From Streptomyces parvulus (GTDB lineage Bacteria > Actinomycetota > Actinomycetes > Streptomycetales > Streptomycetaceae): a stretch of DNA of 64,000 nt. Position 1 is the first letter of the stretch, and the number at the start of each line of letters is the position of its first letter. Made by a program: the position numbers and the translations under genes. Location: positions 124,001 to 188,000 of the forward strand of contig NZ_BMRX01000005.1 of NCBI RefSeq assembly GCF_014648855.1, given 5' to 3'. The notes beneath the pieces are model-generated. The model saw nothing but the letters and a program-made list of their open reading frames with translations, made no database searches and had not been told where the DNA came from. This document shows positions 27,845 through 36,213 of this stretch, piece after piece.

Positions 27845-29001
27845 TGGGTCACTCCGTGCAGGTCGAGCAGGGTGCGCATGCGCGCCTCGGCGAGCTTCGG
27901 GTCGGGGAACAGGCCGAGTCCGTCGGCGAGTTCGTAGGCGCGGGCCAGGTGCGGCAGGGAGCGGGCCGACTGGAGGCCGCCGACCATGGTGAAGTGGCTC
28001 TGGTGGCCGGCCAGCCAGGCCAGGAACACCACGCCCGTCTTGTAGTACCGGGTGGGGGCCCGGAAGAGGTGGCGGGAGAGTTCGACGGTGGGGTCGAGCA
28101 GGGCGCGGAAGCCCTCGGTGTCGCCGGTGTCCAGGTGCCGCACCGCTTCGGCGGCGAGCGGGCCCAGCGGGTCGAAGATGCCGAGCAGGGCGTGGCTGAA
28201 GCCCTGCTCGTCGCCCGCGATCAGCTCCGGGTAGTGGAAGTCGTCGCCGGTGTAGCAGCGCACGCCCCGCGGGAGCCGGCGGCGCAGGTCGACCTCGCGC
28301 CGGGCGTCGAGCAGCGAGACCTTGATGCCGTCGACCTTGTCGGGGTGGGCGGCGATGACCTCCAGGAAGGTGCCGGTCGCCGTGTCCAGGTCGGACGAGC
28401 CCCAGTAACCCTCAAGGGCGGGGTCGAACATCGGGCCCAGCCAGTGCAGGACGACGGGTTCGGCGGCCTGGCGCAGGAGGTGGCCGTAGACCTCCAGGTA
28501 GTCCTCGGGGCCGCGGGCGGCGGCGGCCAGGGCGCGGGAGGCCATCAGGACGGCCCGGGCGCCGGACTCCTCGACGAGCGCGAGCTGTTCCTCGTAGGCC
28601 GCCCGGACCTCGGCGAGGGTGCCGGTGGTGAGCTGGTCGGTGCCGACGCCGCAGACGACGCGGCCGCCGCACGCCTTCGCCTCGGCGGCGGACCGGCGGA
28701 TCAGCTCGGCCGCGCCGGCCCAGTCCAGGCCCATGCCGCGCTGTGCGGTGTCCATCGCCTCCGCGACGCCGAGTCCGTGGGACCAGAGGTGGCGGCGGAA
28801 GGCGAGGGTGGCGTCCCAGTCGACGGCGGCGGGCGAGTCGGGGGTGGTGTCCGCGAGCGGGTCGGCGACGACGTGCGCGGCCGAGTAGACCGTACGGGAC
28901 GTGAAAGCGCTTCCTGCGCCGTGCCGGACGACGGCGAGGGGCTCGGTGCGCGGTTCGTGGGCGCGCAGGGTGCCGTCCGCGCCGGGCAGTCGGAGGGTCA
29001 C
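27841..29001 (-). CDS. DUF993 / dihydrodipicolinate-synthase-like protein
   Basis: A 386-residue protein of the DUF993 family, distantly related to the DapA class I aldolase superfamily. A likely Schiff-base lysine lies in DKVDGIKVSLLD. GTG 29001 overlaps the dehydrogenase stop and its own stop overlaps the next gene's GTG. The frame continues far upstream as an Arg-rich shadow, discarded. Between a sugar-type dehydrogenase and a TIM-barrel isomerase it may cleave or dehydrate a keto-sugar acid. A LacI-type AAGCGCTT site occurs inside the 5' part at 28905-28912. Confidence 0.82.
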   Translation of the reverse strand: MTLRLPGADGTLRAHEPRTEPLAVVRHGAGSAFTSRTVYSAAHVVADPLADTTPDSPAAVDWDATLAFRRHLWSHGLGVAEAMDTAQRGMGLDWAGAAELIRRSAAEAKACGGRVVCGVGTDQLTTGTLAEVRAAYEEQLALVEESGARAVLMASRALAAAARGPEDYLEVYGHLLRQAAEPVVLHWLGPMFDPALEGYWGSSDLDTATGTFLEVIAAHPDKVDGIKVSLLDARREVDLRRRLPRGVRCYTGDDFHYPELIAGDEQGFSHALLGIFDPLGPLAAEAVRHLDTGDTEGFRALLDPTVELSRHLFRAPTRYYKTGVVFLAWLAGHQSHFTMVGGLQSARSLPHLARAYELADGLGLFPDPKLAEARMRTLLDLHGVTQ

Positions 29002-30149
29002 AGCGAGATCTCCGGTACGTCGAGGCGGCGGCCCTGGGCCGAGGAGCGCAGGCCCAGTTCGGCGAGCTGGACGCCGCGGGCGCCGGCCAGCAGGTCCCAG
29101 CGGTAGGGGGCGTCGGCGTAGACGTGCCGGAGGAACAGCTCCCACTGCGCCTTGAAGCCGTTGTCGAAGTCGCCGTTGTCCGGGACCTCCTGCCACTGGT
29201 CGCGGAAGGCCTCGGTGGCGGGGATGTCCGGGTTCCAGACCGGCTTCGGGGTGGCGGAGCGGTGCTGCACGCGGCAGCGGCGCAGGCCGGCGACGGCCGA
29301 GCCCTCGGTGCCGTCGACCTGGAACTCGACCAGCTCGTCGCGGTTGACGCGCACCGCCCAGGAGGAGTTGATCTGCGCGATCGCGCCGCCCGCCAGCTCG
29401 AAGACGCCGTAGGCGGCGTCGTCGGCGGTGGCGTCGTAGGGCTTGCCGTTCTCGTCCCAGCGCTGCGGGACGTGGGTGGCGGTGAGGGCCTGCACGGACG
29501 TCACGCGGCCGAACAGCTCGTGCAGGACGTACTCCCAGTGCGGGAACATGTCGACGACGATGCCGCCGCCGTCCTCGGCGCGGTAGTTCCACGAGGGGCG
29601 CTGGGCCTCCTGCCAGTCGCCCTCGAAGACCCAGTAGCCGAACTCGCCGCGCACGGACAGGATCCGGCCGAAGAAGCCGCCGTCGACGAGGCGCTTGAGC
29701 TTGAGCAGGCCGGGGAGGAAGAGCTTGTCCTGGACGACGCCGTGCTTGATGCCGGCCGCCTTCGCGAGGCGGGCCAGCTCCAGGGCGCCGTCGAGGCCGG
29801 TGGCGGTGGGCTTCTCGGTGTAGACGTGCTTGCCGGCGGCGATCGCCTTCCTGATCGCCTCCTCGCGGGCCGAGGTCACCTGCGCGTCGAAGTAGACGTC
29901 GACGCTCTCGTCGGCGAGGACCGCGTCCAGGTCCGTGGAGACGTGGTCGAGCCCGTGCCGGTCGGCCAGTGCCCTCAGGGCGGGCTCGCGGCGGCCGACC
30001 AGGACCGGCTCGGGCCACAGCACGGTGCCGTCGCCGAGGTCGAGGCCGCCCTGTTCGCGCAGCGCCAGGATGGAGCGGACCAGGTGCTGGCGGTAGCCCA
30101 TGCGCCCGGTCACGCCGTTCATGGCGATACGCACCGTCTTGCGTGTCAC
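28998..30149 (-). CDS. Gfo/Idh/MocA-family oxidoreductase
   Basis: A 383-residue NAD(P)-dependent dehydrogenase. The N-terminal Rossmann fold begins VRIAMNGVTGRMGYRQH, the conserved EKP motif is HVYTEKPTA, and the C-terminal substrate domain contains GGIVVDMFPHWEYVL. It should oxidise a sugar, inositol or amino-sugar. The GTG at 30149 is preceded by GAAGGGA; the open frame extends to 31772 across a divergent LacI gene but without gene-like composition. First gene of the operon, facing a LacI regulator, with an AAGCGCTT operator between them. Confidence 0.9.
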   Translation of the reverse strand: MTRKTVRIAMNGVTGRMGYRQHLVRSILALREQGGLDLGDGTVLWPEPVLVGRREPALRALADRHGLDHVSTDLDAVLADESVDVYFDAQVTSAREEAIRKAIAAGKHVYTEKPTATGLDGALELARLAKAAGIKHGVVQDKLFLPGLLKLKRLVDGGFFGRILSVRGEFGYWVFEGDWQEAQRPSWNYRAEDGGGIVVDMFPHWEYVLHELFGRVTSVQALTATHVPQRWDENGKPYDATADDAAYGVFELAGGAIAQINSSWAVRVNRDELVEFQVDGTEGSAVAGLRRCRVQHRSATPKPVWNPDIPATEAFRDQWQEVPDNGDFDNGFKAQWELFLRHVYADAPYRWDLLAGARGVQLAELGLRSSAQGRRLDVPEISL

Positions 30150-30177
30150 GTCATTCCCTTCGTACGAGCGATGCCGC

Positions 30178-30221
30178 GAGCCGCGGGACGAGTCGTGGGG
30201 CGAGCCTCGGGACGAGTCGTG
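30178..30221. repeat. Two 20-bp direct repeats in the LacI/dehydrogenase divergent region
   Basis: Two copies (30178-30197 and 30202-30221) of a 20-bp unit differ by one base and start 24 bp apart. Each contains ACGAGTCGT, itself an inverted repeat. They sit beside the AAGCGCTT box and may be a second regulator's sites. Confidence 0.55.
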
Positions 30222-30225
30222 CAGC

Positions 30226-30233
30226 AAGCGCTT
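30226..30233. promoter_or_regulatory. LacI-family operator
   Basis: AAGCGCTT inside CAAGCGCTTTC is the CG-centred core bound by many LacI-family regulators. It lies in the divergent region between the dehydrogenase gene and the LacI gene and should control one or both. Confidence 0.6.
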
Positions 30234-30380
30234 TCTACACAGCGAAGCTAGCCTGTGGGCGGCGGTCCGGACAAGACCGCGATGCGGGCGAGTTGTTCGA
30301 GGGGGCGAACAGCGGTGTGCGGGGGCCGTAAGGTCACCGGGGACGGCGTTCGGCACAGGGGCGATGCGGAGGACGAGGAC

Positions 30381-31427
30381 ATGACGGTGACACTGGCGGA
30401 CGTGGCGGCCCGCGCCCAGGTCTCCCCCGCGACCGTGTCGCGCGTGCTGAACGGCAACTACCCGGTGGCCGCCACCACGCGCGAGCGGGTGCTGAAGGCG
30501 GTCGACGAGCTGGACTACGTGCTCAACGGCCCGGCCAGCGCCCTCGCCGCGGCCACCTCCGACCTGGTGGGCATCCTGGTCAACGACATCGCCGACCCCT
30601 TCTTCGGCATCATGGCCGGCGCGATCCAGTCCGAGATCGGCGGTCCCGGCGGCCGCGCGGGCGGCGAGCGGCTCGCGGTCGTCTGCAACACGGGCGGTTC
30701 CCCGGAGCGCGAACTGACCTACCTCACGCTGCTCCAGCGGCAGCGCGCGGCGGCGGTCGTGCTGACCGGCGGGGCGATGGAGGACGCGGCGCACCAGGCG
30801 GCGGTGGCGGCGAAGCTGCGCCGGCTGTCGGAGGCCGGGACGCGGGTGGTGCTGTGCGGGCGGCCGCCGGCACCGGAGACCGGGGCCGTCGCGCTGACCT
30901 TCGACAACCGCGGGGGCGGCCGGGAATTGACCGAGCACCTGCTCGGGCTCGGCCACCGGCGGCTCGGCTACATCGCCGGCCCCCGGGAGCGGACGACGAC
31001 CCGGCACCGGCTGGAGGGGCACCGTGCGGCGCTGGTCGCCCACGGGATCGAGGAGGACCCCCGCTGGACGGTCCACGGCCGGTACGACCGGCAGTCCGGC
31101 TACGAGGCGACGCTGGAGCTGCTGCGCCGGGACCCGTCCCTGACGGCGGTCGTGGCCGCGAACGACTCGGTCGCGCTGGGGGCGTGCGCGGCGCTGCGGG
31201 ACTCGGGGCTGCGGATCCCGGACGACGTGTCCGTGGCCGGCTTCGACGACCTGCCGTTCAGCATCGACGCGGTGCCGGCGCTGACGACGGTGCGGTTGCC
31301 GCTGGCGGAGGCGGGGGCGCGGGCCGGGCGGGTGGCGATGGGCCGGGAGGAGGCGCCGGCCGGGGGGATCGCGACGGTGCGGGGGGAGTTGATGGTGCGG
31401 GGGTCCTCCGGAGGGCCGCGGGGGTAG
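30381..31427 (+). CDS. LacI-family regulator of the sugar-catabolic cluster
   Basis: A 348-residue LacI/GalR regulator with helix-turn-helix LADVAARAQVSPATVSRVLN and a sugar-binding domain ending ASGPxx-type (FDDLPFSIDAVPALTTVRLP). ATG 30381 has GAGGACGAGG upstream. It is divergent from the dehydrogenase-DUF993-TIM operon and most likely represses it through the AAGCGCTT box(es). Inducer unknown. Confidence 0.88.
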   Translation: MTVTLADVAARAQVSPATVSRVLNGNYPVAATTRERVLKAVDELDYVLNGPASALAAATSDLVGILVNDIADPFFGIMAGAIQSEIGGPGGRAGGERLAVVCNTGGSPERELTYLTLLQRQRAAAVVLTGGAMEDAAHQAAVAAKLRRLSEAGTRVVLCGRPPAPETGAVALTFDNRGGGRELTEHLLGLGHRRLGYIAGPRERTTTRHRLEGHRAALVAHGIEEDPRWTVHGRYDRQSGYEATLELLRRDPSLTAVVAANDSVALGACAALRDSGLRIPDDVSVAGFDDLPFSIDAVPALTTVRLPLAEAGARAGRVAMGREEAPAGGIATVRGELMVRGSSGGPRG

Positions 31428-31752
31428 GTGCCGTTGCGTGTCCTGGTGCCGTGTCCCGGTGCGGCCGTGGCGGGGGCTGCCGCCCCCGCGCCCCCGCTTC
31501 GGCCTGAACGGCCTCGTCCTCAAACGCCGGACGGGCTGAAGAGCACGCGTCCGGGTCGGGACTGAGGGCTGAGCACCCCCCGCCGGAGGGACTGAAAAGC
31601 ACACGTCCGAGACCCGACTGGATGCTGAGCACCCCACGCCGGACGAGCTGAAGGCACCCGCCCGGGCAGGCGCGGAGGTCCGCGGAGCCTCCCGCCGACA
31701 CCCGACGCGTGGGCAGGAGTGCGAAACGTCCCGCCGGGTACGCTCCGTGGTC
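31428..31752. other. Intergenic region with a 56-bp-period repeat
   Basis: About 325 nt with no gene. The middle holds 2.4 copies of a degenerate repeat (see 31525-31660). At its right end TACGCT (31739-31744) is the likely -10 of the following leaderless gene. Confidence 0.6.
31525..31660. repeat. Tandem repeat, period 56 bp
   Basis: Copies begin at 31525, 31581 and 31637, each starting CGCCGGA and containing CTGAA-GC-AC and CTGAGCACCCC. Copy-to-copy identity is incomplete, but the period is exact. The start resembles the dispersed intergenic sequence CAAACGCCGGACGGGCTGAA seen widely in Streptomyces. Confidence 0.6.
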
Positions 31753-32553
31753 ATGAAGCTGGCGTTCTCCACCCTCGGTGTCCCCGGCCTGCCCCTGACC
31801 GATGTGCTGGGCCTCGCGACCGCGCACGGCTACCACGGTGTGGAGCTGCGCGCCCATCCGGAGGAACCGGTGCACCCGGGCCTCTCCGCGGACGAACGGG
31901 CCGCGGTGGCGGCCGAGTTCAAGGCGTCCGGCGTGGAGCTGCTGGGCCTCGCCGGGTACGCGCGGGTGGCCGCGCCCGGTGACGACGAGCCGGTCCTCGC
32001 GGAGGTCCGCGGCCTGCTCGAACTCGCCCGCGACCTCGGCGCCCCGTACATCCGCGTCTTCCCCGGCGGCGACGCCGGGCAGAGCTCCGAGGAGGCGGAC
32101 GCGGTCGCCGCCCGGCGGCTGGGCACGGCCGCCGAGTACGCCGCCGACCTGGGCGTCGGCATCCTCCTGGAGACCCACGACTCGCACCGCACTGGGGCCG
32201 ACGCGATGCGCGTGCTCGGTCTGGTCGGGCACCTCCGGGTCGGCGCCCTCTGGGACGTGATGCACACCTGGCTGGGCGGCGAGCAGCCCGTCGAGTCGTA
32301 CGCGGCGCTCTCCCCGCACCTCGGCTACGTGCAGGTCAAGGACATCGCCTCCGCCGAGGACACCACCCCGCTGGCGCTGGGCGCGGGCGTGCTGCCGCTC
32401 ACCGAGGTGGTGGACGTCCTCTCCCGGCACGGCTGGGACGGCTGGCTGTGCTGGGAGTACGAGAAGCGGTGGTACGAGTCGGCGGCCCCGCTGCCGGGGC
32501 TGCTGACCGCCGGCCGCGAACACCTGAACCGGCTGCTCACCGACGCGGCGTGA
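31753..32553 (+). CDS. Sugar phosphate isomerase/epimerase-like TIM-barrel protein
   Basis: A 266-residue xylose-isomerase-like TIM barrel with metal-ligand motifs LLETHDSH, ALWDVMHTWLGG and the final CWEYEKRWY. Substrate unknown; likely a keto-sugar epimerase or isomerase acting with the adjacent cluster. No SD; TACGCT at 31739-31744 is 8 nt before the ATG, so the transcript is probably leaderless at ATG 31753 (GTG 31747 is an alternative). The 3' end overlaps the convergent EamA gene by 17 nt. Confidence 0.85.
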   Translation: MKLAFSTLGVPGLPLTDVLGLATAHGYHGVELRAHPEEPVHPGLSADERAAVAAEFKASGVELLGLAGYARVAAPGDDEPVLAEVRGLLELARDLGAPYIRVFPGGDAGQSSEEADAVAARRLGTAAEYAADLGVGILLETHDSHRTGADAMRVLGLVGHLRVGALWDVMHTWLGGEQPVESYAALSPHLGYVQVKDIASAEDTTPLALGAGVLPLTEVVDVLSRHGWDGWLCWEYEKRWYESAAPLPGLLTAGREHLNRLLTDAA

Positions 32554-33478
32554 GGGCCGGGGTGGCCGCCCCCTCGGCCGGGACGGGCGCCGCGCCCCGC
32601 GCGCGGATCCGGCCGGGGACGCGCCGCGCCCCCGTCAGCGTCGTCAGTGCCACCCCGCCCACCAGCAGAGCCGCCGCGCACCAGCGCAGGGGCGTCACCG
32701 CCTCGCCGAGGAAGAGGGCCGCCGAACTCATTCCGAAGACCGGGACGAGGAGCGAGAACGGCGCGACCGTCGACGCGGGGTGACGGCGCAGCAGCCAGCC
32801 CCAGGCGCCGAAGCCGAAGACGGTCGACACCCAGGCCACGAAGACGATCGTGCCCGCGCCCTGCCAGTCGAGCCCGCGCAGCGCCGCGAGGTCCGCGGCC
32901 GGACCCTCCGTCAGCAGGGACAGGGCCAGCAGCGGCAGCACCGGCACGGTGCACACCCACACCATGAAGTTCAGGGCGTCGGGCGGGGACGCCTTGCGGG
33001 TGAGGACATTGGACAGCCCCCACGCGGCCGCCGCCCCGACCACCATCAGGAAGGCGCCCAGCGGGCCGGAGGCGCCCTCGTCGGCCGCCGCCACGCCGAT
33101 GCCGGCCAGCGCGACGAGCATGCCCGCCGCCTGGACGCGTGAGGGGCGTTCGCCGAGGACGGCGGCGGCGATCACCGCGGTGAACACCGCCTGGATCTGG
33201 AGGACCAGGGACGACAGGCCGGCCGGCATGCCCGCGTCCATACCGACGAAGACCAGGCCGAACTTGGCCACGCCCAGCACCAGCCCCACCGCCAGGATCC
33301 ACTTCCAGGCGACCTTGGGCCGCCCCACCAGGAAGACCGCGGGCAGCGCGGCCGCGAGGAAGCGCAGGGCGGAGAAGAGCAGCGGCGGGAAGTGGCCGAG
33401 GCCGATCTCGATGACCGTGAAGTTCACGCCCCAGACGGCGGCGACGAGCACGGCGAGGAGGAGGTGGGAAGGTCGCAT
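32537..33478 (-). CDS. EamA/DMT-family transporter (RhaT-like)
   Basis: A 313-residue membrane protein with about ten helices in two homologous halves (first half from FTVIEIGLGHFPPLLFSALR, second from MVVGAAAAWGLSNVLTR), the 5+5 EamA layout of drug/metabolite exporters. Divergent from a LysR gene 140 bp away, the usual arrangement for a LysR-controlled exporter. Substrate unknown. The end overlaps the convergent TIM-barrel gene. Confidence 0.88.
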   Translation of the reverse strand: MRPSHLLLAVLVAAVWGVNFTVIEIGLGHFPPLLFSALRFLAAALPAVFLVGRPKVAWKWILAVGLVLGVAKFGLVFVGMDAGMPAGLSSLVLQIQAVFTAVIAAAVLGERPSRVQAAGMLVALAGIGVAAADEGASGPLGAFLMVVGAAAAWGLSNVLTRKASPPDALNFMVWVCTVPVLPLLALSLLTEGPAADLAALRGLDWQGAGTIVFVAWVSTVFGFGAWGWLLRRHPASTVAPFSLLVPVFGMSSAALFLGEAVTPLRWCAAALLVGGVALTTLTGARRVPGRIRARGAAPVPAEGAATPALTPRR

Positions 33479-33618
33479 GCGTCGAGGATCGCGCCGCCGA
33501 ACCGTGTAGCACCAGCGATGATTGCTGCATGGTTGGATGAAGTACTGCTAATTGTTTCAGGCTTCTGTCGGCCCTTCCAAGGCCGTCGGCTGTTCCTGTC
33601 CCGCCCTCGGGAGGCGCC

Positions 33619-34536
33619 GTGCTCGATCTTCAGCGGCTGCGTGCGCTGCACGCCGTGTCCGTGTACGGAACGGTGGGCGCGGCGGCCGCCGCGCTCGGGT
33701 TCACGCCGTCCGCCGTGTCGCAGCAGATCGCCAAGCTGGAGCGGGAGACCAGGACGGTGCTCCTGGAGCGGGAGGGGCGCGGGGTCCGGCTCACCGACGA
33801 GGCGTGGCAGCTGGCCGCTGCCGCCGCCGAGCTGCTGGCCCTGGTGGAGCGTGCGGAGACCCGGCTGGAGGAGCGGCGCGGGGTGCCGTCGGGGCGGCTG
33901 ACGGTGGCCGCGTTCGCGTCGGCGGCGCGCGGTCTGCTGCCGTCCGTGCTGGCCGACCTGGCCGCCCGCCATCCGGCTCTCGACGCCCGGCTCACCGAGG
34001 TGGACCCGCATCTGTCCGTGGACCTGGTGGCGAAGGGCGCCGTCGACCTGGTGGTGGCGCACGACTGGGACATCGCCCCGCTGCCGGCCCCGGCGGGGGT
34101 GGAGCAGGCGCCGATCGGCGAGGACCTGTGCGATCTGCTCGTGCCCGCGGGGCACCGCTTCGCGGGCCGGGCCGCCGTCCGGCGCGCGGAGCTGGGCGGG
34201 GAGCGCTGGATCTGCCAGCCGCCCGGCCGGGTCTGCCACGACTGGCTGATGCGGACCCTGCGGGGCGCCGGGCACGAGCCGGACATCGTGCACCAGGCGG
34301 ACGAGAACCCGACCCTGGTCGCCCTGGTCGCGGCCGGGCTGGGTGTCGCCCTGATCCCCCGGCTGGGGCGCGGGCCGCTGCCGGCCGGGGTGGTGGAGGT
34401 GCCGCTCGACCCCATGCCCGTGCGGCGCCTGTACGCGCTGTGGCGGGCGGGCGCGGCACGCCGTCCGGCGATCGCGGAGACGGTGCGCACGCTGCGGGCC
34501 CACTGGCCGGCGGTGTCGGCGCGCACCGCCGCGTAG
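33619..34536 (+). CDS. LysR-family transcriptional regulator
   Basis: A 305-residue LTTR. The N-terminal helix-turn-helix (LRALHAVSVYGTVGAAAAALG, FTPSAVSQQIAKLER) is followed by a substrate-binding domain. GTG 33619 has GGGAGG upstream. It faces the EamA exporter gene, which is its probable target. Confidence 0.88.
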   Translation: MLDLQRLRALHAVSVYGTVGAAAAALGFTPSAVSQQIAKLERETRTVLLEREGRGVRLTDEAWQLAAAAAELLALVERAETRLEERRGVPSGRLTVAAFASAARGLLPSVLADLAARHPALDARLTEVDPHLSVDLVAKGAVDLVVAHDWDIAPLPAPAGVEQAPIGEDLCDLLVPAGHRFAGRAAVRRAELGGERWICQPPGRVCHDWLMRTLRGAGHEPDIVHQADENPTLVALVAAGLGVALIPRLGRGPLPAGVVEVPLDPMPVRRLYALWRAGAARRPAIAETVRTLRAHWPAVSARTAA

Positions 34537-34558
34537 GTCCGCCGCCGGGGCCCGGGCG

Positions 34559-35401
34559 TCAGTCGCGGGCGCGGCGGATGTCGATGTTGCCGTGCCGGGT
34601 GCGGGCGCGGACCTCGACGGCCTCCTCGCTCCCCTCCGGGCTGCCGGACGAGGTGAGCGTGTTGCGCACCTGCCCCGAGCGGGAGTTGACGTCGAGCCAG
34701 GCGGCGGTGCCCTCGGCGACGCCGATCTCGATGGCGCCGTAGCTGGTCTGCAGCTCGACGGAGCCGCGGGCCACCCGCCCCACCCGCAGGGTGCCGTGGG
34801 CGGTGGCGGCGGTGACGGAGTCCTCGGCGCGGGTGACGTCGATGTCGCCGTTGGCCCCGTTGACCCGCAGCTCGCCGACGGCGGTGCCGACGGTGGTGGT
34901 GCCGTGCGAGTTCTTCAGGACGGCGGGGCCGTCGAGCAGGCCGACGCGCAGGCTGCCGGAGCTGGTGGCGATCTCGGAGGGGCCCTCGACGCGGTCGACG
35001 GTGATCGAGCCGTGGGACGCCGTCAGGTGCAGCGGGCCGGTCGTGTCGAAGCGGACGTCGCCGGAGGAGACCTTCACGCGGACCTGGCCGAGCCGGCCCT
35101 CGCCGAGCACCTGGGTCCAGGCGCCGGTCAGGTCGACGCGCGAGCCGGCGGGCAGTTCGACGGTCACGTCGACGGTGCCGGAGCGGCCGAACAGGCCGGC
35201 CTTGGGGGTCCTGACGGTCAGCGCGCCGCCGGCGCAGGTGACCTCGGTCTGCTCGGCGGTCCGGCCGTCCACGTCCTTCTTCTCGTTGCGCGGCCGGACC
35301 TCGACGACGGTGTCGGTGCGGTCGCCCGCCGTGAACTGGATGGAACCGGCCTCCACGTGCGCGGTGACCGAGATCGGTTCGGGAGTGTCAAAAGAAGGCA
35401 T
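34559..35401 (-). CDS. DUF4097 beta-repeat protein
   Basis: A 280-residue protein made of short repeated beta strands of the DUF4097/DUF4098 type (V-x-SGDV, SHGSITVDRV, SSGSLRVGLL, AHGTLRVGRV, SYGAIEIGVA), predicted to form a right-handed beta helix. No signal peptide is visible. Function unknown. SD GAGGGGG precedes ATG 35401. The HicB-like gene is 88 nt upstream on the same strand and may be co-transcribed. Confidence 0.85.
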   Translation of the reverse strand: MPSFDTPEPISVTAHVEAGSIQFTAGDRTDTVVEVRPRNEKKDVDGRTAEQTEVTCAGGALTVRTPKAGLFGRSGTVDVTVELPAGSRVDLTGAWTQVLGEGRLGQVRVKVSSGDVRFDTTGPLHLTASHGSITVDRVEGPSEIATSSGSLRVGLLDGPAVLKNSHGTTTVGTAVGELRVNGANGDIDVTRAEDSVTAATAHGTLRVGRVARGSVELQTSYGAIEIGVAEGTAAWLDVNSRSGQVRNTLTSSGSPEGSEEAVEVRARTRHGNIDIRRARD

Positions 35402-35489
35402 GGCTGTCCCCCTCGTGAGTCGTTGGATCGTCCCCGCTGATGGGACGTGATGCGGATGAGGTGGAGCGGGCGCGCGGCGCGCGCCGGTG

Positions 35490-36008
35490 CTAGCGGACCC
35501 AGCCCGTGAAGCTCTGTCCGACGTTGCGGGTGCGTTCGGCCGTACGGGGTCGGGCGCCGCCCTCGACGGCGGCGGACACGGCCCGCACCAGCCAGGCGTT
35601 GACCGACAGCCCCTCGCGGCTCGCGGCCTCCTCCGCGCGGGCCTTGAGGTGGGCGGGCAGCCGCAGGTTGACGCGGGCGGTGCCGCCCTCGTCGCCCTCG
35701 GCGGGCGCCTGCGGCCTGAAAGGTTCGGCCGGCCCGGCCGGGTCCGCCGGCTCGCCGCCGTCGGCGGGCGGCACGGTCACCACGAAGTCGGGGTCGAGAC
35801 CGCGCAGCCTCAGGTCGACCGAGCCCGGCGCGAGTTCGCGGGTGATCTCGTCCATCGCGGCGGAGAGCACGTTGAGCATGGTCAGCCTGGTCGCCGACTC
35901 CAGGGGCGCGGTGAGCCGCTCGGCCAGTTCGCGGGCTTCGTCACCGCCGGCTTCGGCGGCCACCGCGAGTTCGCGGCGAAGGTGGTCGACATACGGCGTG
36001 AGGTCCAT
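35490..36008 (-). CDS. HicB-like / ribbon-helix-helix protein
   Basis: A 172-residue protein. The N-terminal half is helical and acidic (PYVDHLRRELAVAAEAGGDE); the C-terminal part has an RHH/HicB DNA-binding segment (ARVNLRLPAHLKARAEEAA, SVNAWLVRAV). No toxin partner of HicA type is adjacent; the neighbour is a DUF4097 protein. It is likely a DNA-binding autoregulator. The start codon lies inside a perfect ATGACGTCAT palindrome (36007-36016), a good candidate operator. The frame is open well upstream of this ATG but lacks coding character there. Confidence 0.78.
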   Translation of the reverse strand: MDLTPYVDHLRRELAVAAEAGGDEARELAERLTAPLESATRLTMLNVLSAAMDEITRELAPGSVDLRLRGLDPDFVVTVPPADGGEPADPAGPAEPFRPQAPAEGDEGGTARVNLRLPAHLKARAEEAASREGLSVNAWLVRAVSAAVEGGARPRTAERTRNVGQSFTGWVR

Positions 36009-36016
36009 GACGTCAT
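36007..36016. promoter_or_regulatory. ATGACGTCAT palindrome over the HicB-like start codon
   Basis: A perfect 10-bp palindrome covers the ATG of the HicB-like gene. A near copy, ATGACATCAT, occurs at 36166-36175. RHH proteins commonly bind such symmetric sites at their own promoters. Confidence 0.5.
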
Positions 36017-36180
36017 CATGGCACCATATTGGCCCCACACGCAAGCCGCACGGCGTCATCCCCGGCCCTGGCACCCGCCATACGCTCCCCACCTGCGAGG
36101 ATCGATCGACATCGACCCGGCCGTCCCGGATGCCACCGTCCACTGCCAGCGCCCTCAGGCCGGGAATGACATCATCCGGT

Positions 36181-36213
36181 GCCATGTGGTGCCACGTGGC
36201 GCCACGTGGCGCC
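36181..36213. repeat. Three 10-bp CCACGTGG units in phase
   Basis: GCCATGTGGT, GCCACGTGGC and GCCACGTGGC are consecutive 10-bp units plus a partial GCC. One unit per helical turn puts every CACGTG core on the same face of DNA, as expected for cooperative binding. Confidence 0.6.

Noticed and set aside
28998..31772. A 924-codon open frame on the minus strand
   Set aside because: Only the part from GTG 30149 has protein-like sequence; the rest runs antisense through a LacI gene and is Arg/Pro/Gly-rich, an artefact of high GC.
33479..33618. LysR-type T-N11-A operator between the EamA and LysR genes
   Set aside because: AT-rich sequence is present, but several overlapping T-N11-A matches exist and none has clear dyad symmetry, so no site was assigned.
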